This document shows, piece by piece, positions 1 to 6,034 of a DNA stretch of 10,831 bases (within the stretch, counting starts at the first letter, position 1; the number at the start of each line of letters is the position of its first letter). The position numbers were made by a program, and so were the translations under genes. A model generated the notes under the pieces. That model did no database searches, was not told the origin of the DNA, and was given only the letters and a program-made list of their open reading frames with translations. Source of the DNA: Gammaproteobacteria bacterium (GTDB taxonomy: Bacteria > Pseudomonadota > Gammaproteobacteria > Pseudomonadales > Halieaceae); contig JAOUDU010000043.1 of NCBI GenBank assembly GCA_029859085.1, forward strand, positions 1 through 10,831. Reading direction: 5' to 3'.

Positions 1-1011
1 CCCACGATTCTTATCGGCGACCTGACCGACGATCTGCCGGTGGATATGTTTATTGCCATGGATCCCCCCAAGCATGACGTGCAGCGGCGGGCCGTACAAC
101 CGGTGGTCGCGCCGCAAAACCTCGCGGCGATGGAGGTGCTGATCCGCGACCGCGTGGTGGGCATTCTCGACAGCCTGCCGCGGGGTGAGACTTTCGACTG
201 GGTGGAGCGAGTGTCCATTAATCTCACCACCCAGATGCTGTCAACCCTGTTTGATTTTCCTTTCGAGGAGCGGCACAAGCTGACCTACTGGTCAGATCTC
301 GCCACTGGTTCTCCCGAGATGGTGGGTGGCGATATCAGCGAGGAGGAGCGCCTCACGGGGCTGATGGATTGCCTGCAAACCTTCAACGGCATCTGGCACG
401 AGCGCAAGGGCCGCGAGGGCGGATTCGACATGATCTCCCTGCTGCAGCGTGATCCCAATACCGCCGATATCGTGGACAGGCCCATGGAATTCCTGGGCAA
501 TCTCATGCTGTTGATCGTGGGCGGCAACGATACCACCCGCAATTCCGCCACCGGGGGTGTACTCGCCCTCAACCAGAATCCCGGCGAGTACGACAAGCTG
601 CGGGCCAGTCCCGGCCTGATCCCGTCCATGGTGTCGGAAATCATCCGCTGGCAGACACCCCTGGCCCATATGCGCCGCACCGCCACCAGGGATATCGAAT
701 TCAGGGGTAAGCAGATTCGCGCGGGCGAGAAAGTCGTCCTGTGGTATCTCTCCGGCAACCGCGATGAAACCGCCATCGAGCATGCAGACGAATTCATCAT
801 CGACCGCAAGAACCCGCGCCACCATATCTCTTTTGGCTTTGGCATCCACCGCTGCATGGGCAACCGGCTGGCGGAGATGCAGCTGCGCATCCTCTGGGAG
901 GAAATCATGCGCCGTTTCCATGCGGTGGAAGTGGTGGCTGAGCCCGAGCGGGTGCACTCGAATTTCGTGCGCGGTTACAAGACGCTGCCGGTGCGGTTAC
1001 ACCCGCTGTAG
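1..1011 (+). CDS. cyp153A: Cytochrome P450, CYP153 family (alkane/fatty-acid terminal hydroxylase), 5' end outside window
   Basis: A heme monooxygenase that in this family hydroxylates the terminal carbon of medium-chain alkanes and related substrates in the cytoplasm, with electrons from a ferredoxin and ferredoxin reductase. The frame is open from base 1, so the Met at 40 is internal; 336 residues are visible and CYP153 proteins are about 420-480 long, so roughly 90-140 N-terminal residues are missing. Visible motifs: MFIAMDPPKH near the start, the I-helix GGNDTTRNS (520-546), the K-helix ExxR as EIIR (637-648) followed by WQTPLAHMRRTA, and the heme loop FGFGIHRCMGN with the Cys ligand codon at 853-855. 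The GGNDTTRNS and WQTPLAHMRR stretches are what I know as typical of CYP153. No ferredoxin or reductase gene follows; the next gene, the LysR regulator, converges on it after 13 bp. The frame is intact. Family call strong; substrate inferred. Confidence 0.93.
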   Translation, partial: PTILIGDLTDDLPVDMFIAMDPPKHDVQRRAVQPVVAPQNLAAMEVLIRDRVVGILDSLPRGETFDWVERVSINLTTQMLSTLFDFPFEERHKLTYWSDLATGSPEMVGGDISEEERLTGLMDCLQTFNGIWHERKGREGGFDMISLLQRDPNTADIVDRPMEFLGNLMLLIVGGNDTTRNSATGGVLALNQNPGEYDKLRASPGLIPSMVSEIIRWQTPLAHMRRTATRDIEFRGKQIRAGEKVVLWYLSGNRDETAIEHADEFIIDRKNPRHHISFGFGIHRCMGNRLAEMQLRILWEEIMRRFHAVEVVAEPERVHSNFVRGYKTLPVRLHPL

Positions 1012-1038
1012 CCGGCCAGCCTCTTCAGCCGGGTTTTT
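1012..1038 (+). terminator. Candidate rho-independent terminator after the P450 gene
   Basis: Directly after the P450 stop, CCGGC (1012-1016) can pair with GCCGG (1028-1032) across an 11-nt loop, followed by G and five T (1034-1038). The stem is short (5 bp) but all G/C, and the T-run is placed as in an intrinsic terminator. It overlaps the last codons of the convergent LysR gene. A second, mutually exclusive hairpin uses the same right arm: GCCGGG (1028-1033), loop TTTTT, CCCGGC (1039-1044). Confidence 0.45.
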
Positions 1039-1909
1039 CCCGGCACAGTTCCAGCCAGCGTTGCAACGCGACGCCGTGGAATTTTTTGCGGTGGGTAATC
1101 AGATACAGCTCCCTGCTGAAGTCCCGGCCTGGCACCGCCAGCGGTACCAGGCTGCCCCGGCGGAAGGCCTCCACCAGGCTGATTCGCGACAGGCAGCCCA
1201 CTCCCAGCCCGGCCTCCACCGCCCGTTTGATCGCTTCCGTGTGCTGCAACTCCATGGCTATTTCCAGGTCCGGCAACAGCCCGTGCATGGCCCGGTCGAA
1301 GGTCTGGCGGGTGCCGGAGCCAGGTTCCCGCAGGACCCAGGGCAGGGATCGCAGGTCGCCGTCAGTCAGGCCCGCCGACCGCGCCAGGGGATGGCCCGGG
1401 GCGGCGAAAACCACCAGTTCGTCAGCGCGCCAGTGCAGGGTTTCGAGTTCCGCGTGGTGAAACTCCCCCTCGATCATCCCCATGTCCAGCTCGAAAGCGG
1501 CGACGCCCGCGGCGATGGTCTCGCTGTTGGCAACACGGACGGCGATCTCCGCTGAGGGAAAGCGACGTCGAAAGTCGGCGATCATCGGCACCGCCAGGTA
1601 GTTGCCGATCGTCATCGTGGCGCCGACTTGCAGGCACCCCATGGCGTCCTCGCCGGCCAGCGCCTGCTCGAACTCCCTTGCCCGGGCAAACAGGGTTTCC
1701 GCCTCGGGCCGCAGCTGGCGTCCCAGTTCGCTTAACTGCAGGCGCTTGCCCGCCCGGTCGAACAGCTTTACCCCGAACTGGTCCTCCAGTTCCTTCAGCG
1801 CACCGCTGGCAGCGGACTGTGACATCGCCAGGTCCTTTGCGGCGCGGGAGACGTTCTCGTGCCTGGCGGTGGCCAGGAACACCTCGAGCTGGCGCAGGCT
1901 GTAGCGCAT
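1025..1909 (-). CDS. finR: LysR-family transcriptional regulator, probable FinR
   Basis: A 294-residue LysR-type regulator of normal length. The N-terminal winged helix-turn-helix covers about residues 3-60, with SRAAKDLAMSQSAASGALKE as the HTH core and LFDR in the wing. The rest is the periplasmic-binding-protein-like effector domain, including LREPGSGTRQTFDRAMHG and an ELQHTEAIKRAVEAGLGVGC segment. The ATG at 1909 has an AGGGG Shine-Dalgarno six bases upstream. The gene is divergent from fpr, which is the arrangement of finR in Pseudomonas, where FinR (established from work in P. putida/P. aeruginosa) activates fpr in response to superoxide-type and sulfur stress. By analogy this protein probably binds the shared spacer and controls fpr and itself. 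The subfamily assignment rests on sequence style plus the divergent neighbour; LysR membership is certain. Confidence 0.85.
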   Translation of the reverse strand: MRYSLRQLEVFLATARHENVSRAAKDLAMSQSAASGALKELEDQFGVKLFDRAGKRLQLSELGRQLRPEAETLFARAREFEQALAGEDAMGCLQVGATMTIGNYLAVPMIADFRRRFPSAEIAVRVANSETIAAGVAAFELDMGMIEGEFHHAELETLHWRADELVVFAAPGHPLARSAGLTDGDLRSLPWVLREPGSGTRQTFDRAMHGLLPDLEIAMELQHTEAIKRAVEAGLGVGCLSRISLVEAFRRGSLVPLAVPGRDFSRELYLITHRKKFHGVALQRWLELCREKPG

Positions 1910-2022
1910 GGTGAACCCCTATATCTTAAAAACCGATATATATTATCAAATAAACCTGTTTAGACGATATAAGTGATCCCACTATAATGGCGCCAGCTGA
2001 TTTCATTCCCGGAGTAAAGTGA
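1910..2022. promoter_or_regulatory. Divergent finR-fpr control region with nested inverted repeats
   Basis: This 113-bp spacer is strikingly AT-rich against GC-rich surroundings. Seen directly: ATATC (1921-1925) and GATAT (1935-1939) form an inverted repeat with a 9-base spacer, the size and shape of a LysR recognition box. TAAAC-CT-GTTTA (1951-1962) is a second perfect inverted repeat. A third GATAT lies at 1966-1970. Together they cover the upstream side of the fpr promoter, where a LysR activator tetramer normally sits. On the minus strand GATAAT (1942-1947) is a possible -10 for finR, so binding here could also give autorepression. Protein binding is inferred, not shown. Confidence 0.6.
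1959..1988 (+). promoter_or_regulatory. Candidate sigma-70 promoter of fpr
   Basis: A perfect -10 hexamer TATAAT lies at 1983-1988. The best -35 is TTTAGA (1959-1964), 4 of 6 matches, with an 18-bp spacer. Transcription would start near 1995, giving a short leader of about 28 bases, with GGAG (2011-2014) eight bases before the fpr ATG. The weak -35 overlaps the TAAAC-CT-GTTTA palindrome, which fits activator-dependent expression. Confidence 0.6.
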
Positions 2023-2796
2023 ATGGCAACCCTCATGCGCGAACAGGTCACCTCGGTCCACCACTGGACTGACCGGCTGTTCAGCTTCAAGACCACCCGC
2101 AACCAGGGCTTCCGGTTCAAGAACGGCCACTTCACCATGATCGGGCTGGAGCAGGACGGCAAGCCGCTGCTGCGAGCCTACAGCCTGGCCAGCGCCAATT
2201 ACGAGGACGAACTGGAGTTCTTCAGCATCAAGGTGCCGGACGGCCCGCTCACCTCGAAATTGCAATCCATCAAGGTGGGGGATGAACTGCTGGTAAACAG
2301 CAAGGCCACCGGCACCCTGGTGCAGGACAACCTGTTGCCCGGAAAAAATCTGTACCTCATCGCCACGGGCACCGGCCTGGCACCGTTCCTGAGCATCATC
2401 AGGGATCCCGAGATCTACGAACTCTACGACAAGATCGTGCTGACCCACGGCTGTCGCCATGTGGAGGAGCTGGCCTACCGGGAGCTGATCACGGAGCACC
2501 TGCCCGCCCACGAGTACCTGGGCCAGGACGTGCGCGACAAGCTGATTTACTACCCCACGGTGACCCGGGAGCCCTTCCGCAACAACGGCCGGCTGACGGA
2601 CCTGCTGCGCACCGGCAAGCTGCAGGCCGACGTGGGGCTGGGGCCGATCGACGCGGCCAGCGACCGCTTCATGATTTGCGGCAGCCCCACCATGCTCAAG
2701 GAAATCTGCGAGTTGCTGGACAGCCGGGGATTGCATGAAGCGCGCCACGGCGAGGCCGCCGAGTACGTGATCGAGCGGGCGTTCGTGGAAAGCTGA
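2023..2796 (+). CDS. fpr: Ferredoxin/flavodoxin-NADP+ reductase (Fpr)
   Basis: A 257-residue FAD enzyme that moves electrons between NADPH and ferredoxin or flavodoxin in the cytoplasm; the length matches bacterial Fpr (about 250-260). Domains in order: an FAD-binding beta-barrel (about 1-100) with the FAD motif RAYS at 51-54, then a NADP-binding domain with GTGLAP at 116-121, THGCRHVEEL at 141-150 and CGSP at 219-222. The C-terminus ends EYVIERAFVES, resembling the AFVE-type tails of Pseudomonas Fpr rather than a plant-type Tyr end. The ATG has GGAG eight bases upstream. It is transcribed away from the LysR gene, consistent with FinR control. FdxA, encoded about 3 kb downstream on the other strand, is a plausible partner. 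The neighbouring P450 also needs such a reductase, but no operon joins them. Confidence 0.95.
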   Translation: MATLMREQVTSVHHWTDRLFSFKTTRNQGFRFKNGHFTMIGLEQDGKPLLRAYSLASANYEDELEFFSIKVPDGPLTSKLQSIKVGDELLVNSKATGTLVQDNLLPGKNLYLIATGTGLAPFLSIIRDPEIYELYDKIVLTHGCRHVEELAYRELITEHLPAHEYLGQDVRDKLIYYPTVTREPFRNNGRLTDLLRTGKLQADVGLGPIDAASDRFMICGSPTMLKEICELLDSRGLHEARHGEAAEYVIERAFVES

Positions 2797-2825
2797 TCCG
2801 TCCAGGTAGAAAGCACGGTAAGGGA

Positions 2826-2846
2826 CGGGCGCAGTTGCCGCGCCCG
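2826..2846. terminator. Stem-loop between convergent fpr and GNAT genes
   Basis: CGGGCGC (2826-2832) pairs perfectly with GCGCCCG (2840-2846) over a 7-base loop, in the 52-bp gap between the two stop codons. There is no T-run on either side, so it may act as a transcript 3'-end stabiliser or a weak bidirectional stop rather than a classic intrinsic terminator. Confidence 0.45.
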
Positions 2847-2848
2847 AC

Positions 2849-3433
2849 TCATCGCACCGGACGCGGTTCCCGCCACATCAGCCAGACCGGCGGTGCGCTG
2901 CGCGCGAAACGTATCTGGTCGACCACATCGAAGCCGTGCCCACGGTAGAACGCCAGGTTTTCCTGCTTGGAGTTCTCCAGGTAGGCCGGGAGATTCTCCT
3001 CGTCACATTTGCGCAGGACATGAGCCATCAGGGCGCTGCCTATTCCCTGGCCCTTGCACTCGGGCAGGGCGCCGATGAGGAACAGGTAATAGTGCGGTTC
3101 GCCGGGGTGAAATTTTGCGGTCGCCAGGCCACTCAGGCCGAAGCGGGTAAATCCCCGCAAGCCGCAGACCTTGAACATTCGCCAGAGGTTTCCCGCGGTT
3201 ACCGGCCAATGCAGTTTCTCATCCGGCCCCAGCCAGGCGGCCGCTCCTCGCCCCTGCTCCTCGATATAGGTAAGGCCGTGGGGCAGGAAGACCGGCAGGG
3301 TGATATCGAAAAAGGTCCGCTGGAAATCCGGGTTGGTGGACATCCAGTTCATGACAGGATCATCGTGAAACGCGCGGACCAGAATATCGATTGCTTTCTG
3401 GCCGTCGCGCTGTACCTGCATCCCTGACGTCAC
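2849..3433 (-). CDS. GNAT-family N-acetyltransferase, substrate unknown
   Basis: A GNAT-fold acetyltransferase that would transfer acetyl from acetyl-CoA to an amine. The acetyl-CoA pyrophosphate loop is visible as CKGQGIGSALM (the Q/RxxGxG/A signature), preceded by YYLFLIGALPE (beta-4) and followed by ENSKQENLAFYRGHGFDVV, a typical GNAT C-terminal strand-helix pattern. The frame extends to an ATG at 3541, but that would overlap the upstream gene by 80 bases. I chose GTG at 3433, which has GGGGA about 8-9 bases upstream (194 residues); an ATG at 3421 lacks a well-spaced ribosome site. It starts 28 bases after the stop of the cysteine-rich secreted protein gene, so the two probably share a transcript. 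Small molecule versus protein substrate cannot be decided. Confidence 0.85.
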   Translation of the reverse strand: MTSGMQVQRDGQKAIDILVRAFHDDPVMNWMSTNPDFQRTFFDITLPVFLPHGLTYIEEQGRGAAAWLGPDEKLHWPVTAGNLWRMFKVCGLRGFTRFGLSGLATAKFHPGEPHYYLFLIGALPECKGQGIGSALMAHVLRKCDEENLPAYLENSKQENLAFYRGHGFDVVDQIRFARSAPPVWLMWREPRPVR

Positions 3434-3461
3434 ACCGTTTTTCCCCAGTTCGTCGCGGCGC

Positions 3462-3944
3462 TTAATAAATCTTGATATGCGACTGCACTGCGGGACATTC
3501 CGGTACCACGATGGAGTACTTGTAGTCGCCCTTCGGCACATCCTTGCCCTTTACCCGGCAGCGCAACTTGCCCTTCTTGTTACTCTTCAGATTGCATTCG
3601 CTGTCGCCCTTGGTGACGAAGGGGTTGGCGCTGCCCTGGTCGAACACGATAGCAAAGGACTGCTTGTCGTCAGCTTTCCAGGTCAGATGCTTTTCCTGCC
3701 GGGTACATACGCAGCCGGTTTCCTTGCTGCAATCCGCACGACCCTTGGCGTTGTCGTTCTTACAGTTGTCCTGGTCGCCCTTGAATACCGCCTGGACCTT
3801 GCACTGGCCGCCGTCGGCGGGCTTGCTGACTTCAATGATAACGGTCTGCTCCACGGCCTCGGCCAGCAGCGGTGCGGAGAACCCGCAGCTGATCATCAGC
3901 ACGGAACTGCAAAGGAGCAGCTTTATTTTGTTTATATAAGACAT
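3462..3944 (-). CDS. Secreted cysteine-rich protein of unknown function
   Basis: A 160-residue protein I do not recognise by name. The first 30 residues form a signal peptide: KIK, a hydrophobic core LLLCSSVLMISC, then a likely cleavage after LAEA. A lipobox reading (MISC, Cys20) is possible but weak because -3 is Met. The predicted mature part is Lys-rich and has eight cysteines (48, 61, 72, 78, 80, 117, 129, 150), enough for four disulfides in the periplasm, including a CVC pair. The end (DYKYSIVVPECP...HIKIY) looks like beta strands. ATG at 3944 is chosen because GAGGAG (3954-3959) lies nine bases upstream; the ATG at 3953 abuts that site, and the 4007 start adds residues before the signal peptide. 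It probably forms a unit with the GNAT gene downstream. Confidence 0.8.
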   Translation of the reverse strand: MSYINKIKLLLCSSVLMISCGFSAPLLAEAVEQTVIIEVSKPADGGQCKVQAVFKGDQDNCKNDNAKGRADCSKETGCVCTRQEKHLTWKADDKQSFAIVFDQGSANPFVTKGDSECNLKSNKKGKLRCRVKGKDVPKGDYKYSIVVPECPAVQSHIKIY

Positions 3945-3991
3945 GCAATCCATCTCCTCGATCGAGTGTTGATAGCACCGGTATGCGTGTG

Positions 3992-4009
3992 CCGTGCCCG
4001 ATGGCACGG
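3992..4009 (-). other. Perfect hairpin in the leader of the cysteine-rich secreted protein gene
   Basis: CCGTGCC (3992-3998), loop CGAT, GGCACGG (4003-4009): a 7-bp perfect stem with a tetraloop, 48 bases ahead of the start codon at 3944. A possible minus-strand -10 (TAGTAT, complement of 4029-4034) would put it near the 5' end of the leader. It may be a transcript-stabilising hairpin or an operator; no T-run follows it on the minus strand. Confidence 0.35.
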
Positions 4010-4173
4010 TGATCTGGCGCGCCCGCCTATACTAGCCTGCGACAGGCCCGGAGGAAAATAAATCCTGCCAGTACCGGCTTTTGTTGTATTTTGGTAAGGG
4101 TCGCTTCCCGATGGTCTACTATTATGGAAGTCTTAGGTGTCGCACATAAGCCATACCCGCAGAGGGGAACGAG

Positions 4174-4605
4174 ATGAATTTTGCACTCATCGGTATTCTG
4201 GTACTGGCTGCAATTCTCCTGTTTTTTATGCTTCGGCCTACCGGTAAAACTTCGACGCGGTCCGCCGCTGTGGCCAGGAAGTCGAGGGCCGAGCGCGCGG
4301 CGGGCAGTTCAGCCCAGGCCGATGAAGGTCGCTATCGGTGTGTCTCGATAATTTGCGGGCCCGGGGCCTGTGCCGAGGTCCTGGCGCTCGGCAACCGGCG
4401 CTTCCTCCCGGGGCAGATCGGGAAACTGCCGGTGCCGGGCTGCAGCTCGCCGGATTGCCGGTGCAAGTTCGAGCACCATCCCGACCGCCGGGACTTTGAG
4501 GGCGACAAACGGGCACCCACCGCCCTGCGCAGCGATCTCTATACCGCCTCCGGCAAACCCGACCGCCGGACCCGCAAGGGGCGGCGCAAGAGCGACTTCA
4601 ACTAG
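4174..4605 (+). CDS. Small membrane-anchored cysteine-rich protein, conserved hypothetical type
   Basis: A 143-residue protein without a known function. Residues 2-20 are a single hydrophobic helix (FALIGILVLAAILLFFML) followed by a basic stretch, so it is probably anchored with the rest in the cytoplasm. After a low-complexity linker comes a compact domain (about 52-112) with six cysteines at 56, 61, 66, 90, 95 and 97: CVSIICGPGAC and GCSSPDCRCKFEHHPDRR. The pattern of a PGxxAC segment, a conserved RFL, LPxPxC and CRCxxxHHxDRR resembles a short gammaproteobacterial hypothetical family I know from memory but cannot name. The CxxxxCxC plus HH arrangement could bind a metal, which is inference. 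The C-terminus is strongly basic. The ATG has GAGGGG six bases upstream. The next gene on the same strand is the DUF3014 gene. Confidence 0.8.
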   Translation: MNFALIGILVLAAILLFFMLRPTGKTSTRSAAVARKSRAERAAGSSAQADEGRYRCVSIICGPGACAEVLALGNRRFLPGQIGKLPVPGCSSPDCRCKFEHHPDRRDFEGDKRAPTALRSDLYTASGKPDRRTRKGRRKSDFN

Positions 4606-4657
4606 CCCCGCCCGAAGCGGTGTTTCGCTGCAGGCGGCGCCAAACCACGCTTACCTC

Positions 4658-4666
4658 TGCTATGCT
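4658..4666 (+). promoter_or_regulatory. Possible extended -10 promoter for the DUF3014 gene
   Basis: TGC-TATGCT (4658-4666) fits an extended -10 (TGn followed by a hexamer with 4 of 6 matches to TATAAT) in the 130-bp gap upstream of the DUF3014 gene. No good -35 is visible at 17 bp, so this is a weak call. Confidence 0.25.
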
Positions 4667-4735
4667 ATTGTAACCACCGGGGTCCGCGTCACATGAGTGT
4701 CCGGATGGCCTGGTTTGAAGACGGGGGTCAGGGTA

Positions 4736-5587
4736 ATGAAAGCAGCGCGGGAAGACAGGCTTGAAAGCGGTGACGGATCTGGCAGGTTTCCGGTGAAGCA
4801 CATTCTGCTGGTACTGGCGATCATCGCGGTGGGCGTGGTGCTGTGGCGAACAATGAAGGAGCAGTCGCCCGAGGTGACCCCCGAACCCGTTCCGGTTGCC
4901 GAGGTAGTGGTGGAGGCGCCGCCCCTGCCGCCGGCGGAGGATATTCCGCCGCGGCCGGCAGCGGTCACAGCGGAAACAGCGGAGACGCCGGTCGCCCCCG
5001 CGCTACCGGCCCTGGAAGATAGTGACGCGATGGTGCGCGAGCAGCTGTCCGCCGCCGGGATGGGACCGGAGCTCGACCGCCTGGGGCAGCAACACCTGGC
5101 CCAGCAGGGCGCGGCCCTGATCGACAGTCTCAGCCGCGGCCTCGTCCTGCGCAAGCTGTTGCCCGTCGACCCGCCCAAGGAAGCGTTCAGCGTGGTGGAA
5201 CAGGACGGGCAAATGTTCATGAATCCGGCCGGCTACAACCGCTACAATGACTATGCCGAGGCCATCGCAACGCTCGACGCCGTGGCGCTGGCGAATAACT
5301 TCCACACCATGCGTCCGTTGTACGAGCAGGCCTATGGACAGCTGGGGCTCAACCCGGACGATTTTGACAATGCGCTGATTCGCATGCTGGACCGGATCCT
5401 GGCCACACCGGAAATAGACGGTCCGATTGCCCTGGCCCGGAAATCAGTCATGTACCAGTACGCGGACCCTCAGCTGGAGGAGCTGACGCCGTTGCAGAAA
5501 CAGCTGCTGAGAATGGGGCCGGATAATATCCGGCGGATCAAGGAGCAGGCGCGGGAATTGCGGGCGGGGCTACTGAGCCCGCAGTAA
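4736..5587 (+). CDS. DUF3014 family membrane-anchored protein
   Basis: A 283-residue protein whose architecture matches DUF3014: a short cytoplasmic N-terminus, one transmembrane helix at about 21-38 (KHILLVLAIIAVGVVLWR), a Pro/Glu/Ala-rich linker (43-92), then a folded domain starting PALPALEDSDAMVREQL, with a conserved-looking RGLVLRKLLPVDPP segment, YNRYNDYAEAI, and a helical C-terminus. With one N-terminal helix preceded by basic and acidic residues, the large domain is probably periplasmic. The molecular role of the family is unknown to me. The ATG at 4736 is preferred, with GGGGG (4723-4727) eight bases upstream; the frame also extends to a GTG at 4697, adding 13 residues without a better site. 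It converges on fdxA with only 11 bp between stops and no visible terminator. Confidence 0.85.
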   Translation: MKAAREDRLESGDGSGRFPVKHILLVLAIIAVGVVLWRTMKEQSPEVTPEPVPVAEVVVEAPPLPPAEDIPPRPAAVTAETAETPVAPALPALEDSDAMVREQLSAAGMGPELDRLGQQHLAQQGAALIDSLSRGLVLRKLLPVDPPKEAFSVVEQDGQMFMNPAGYNRYNDYAEAIATLDAVALANNFHTMRPLYEQAYGQLGLNPDDFDNALIRMLDRILATPEIDGPIALARKSVMYQYADPQLEELTPLQKQLLRMGPDNIRRIKEQARELRAGLLSPQ

Positions 5588-5598
5588 CAACAACTGGT

Positions 5599-5922
<324 letters not shown>

Positions 5923-5964
5923 GCCTGAAATGCCTCTTTGAATATGCCTCGCCGCCAACGGAAG

Positions 5965-5996
5965 CGCCCCCGGCGAGGGGTGCCCGGCGGGGGGCG
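5965..5996 (-). other. GC-rich stem-loop in the mutS-fdxA spacer
   Basis: CGCCCCC (5965-5971) pairs perfectly with GGGGGCG (5990-5996) around an 18-base GC-rich loop. There is no T-run downstream on the minus strand, so it is not a classic terminator of mutS. It would lie in the leader of an fdxA transcript starting from the candidate promoter just upstream. Confidence 0.35.
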
Positions 5997-5998
5997 AC

Positions 5999-6027
5999 AG
6001 TTTACCTGCACGGAAAGGGAAATTGAA
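5999..6027 (-). promoter_or_regulatory. Weak candidate fdxA promoter
   Basis: Read on the minus strand, TTCAAT (complement of 6022-6027) and TAAACT (complement of 5999-6004) are separated by 17 bp and match the sigma-70 hexamers at 3 and 4 of 6 positions. It sits just after the mutS stop codon and could let fdxA be expressed independently of mutS. The match is weak. Confidence 0.22.
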
Positions 6028-6034
6028 GAGGGCT

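Noticed and set aside
764..1555. Long plus-strand open frame across the P450 end and the LysR gene
   Set aside because: It is antisense to the LysR gene and out of frame with the P450; the product is low complexity with no family features, as expected for a shadow frame in GC-rich DNA.
1960..2748. 262-codon minus-strand open frame opposite fpr
   Set aside because: fpr on the other strand has all family motifs and a good ribosome site; the antisense frame has none.
3477..4061. Plus-strand open frame with hydrophobic stretches opposite the cysteine-rich protein gene
   Set aside because: The minus-strand gene has a signal peptide, a well-placed GAGGAG and even cysteine spacing; the antisense frame has no ribosome site.
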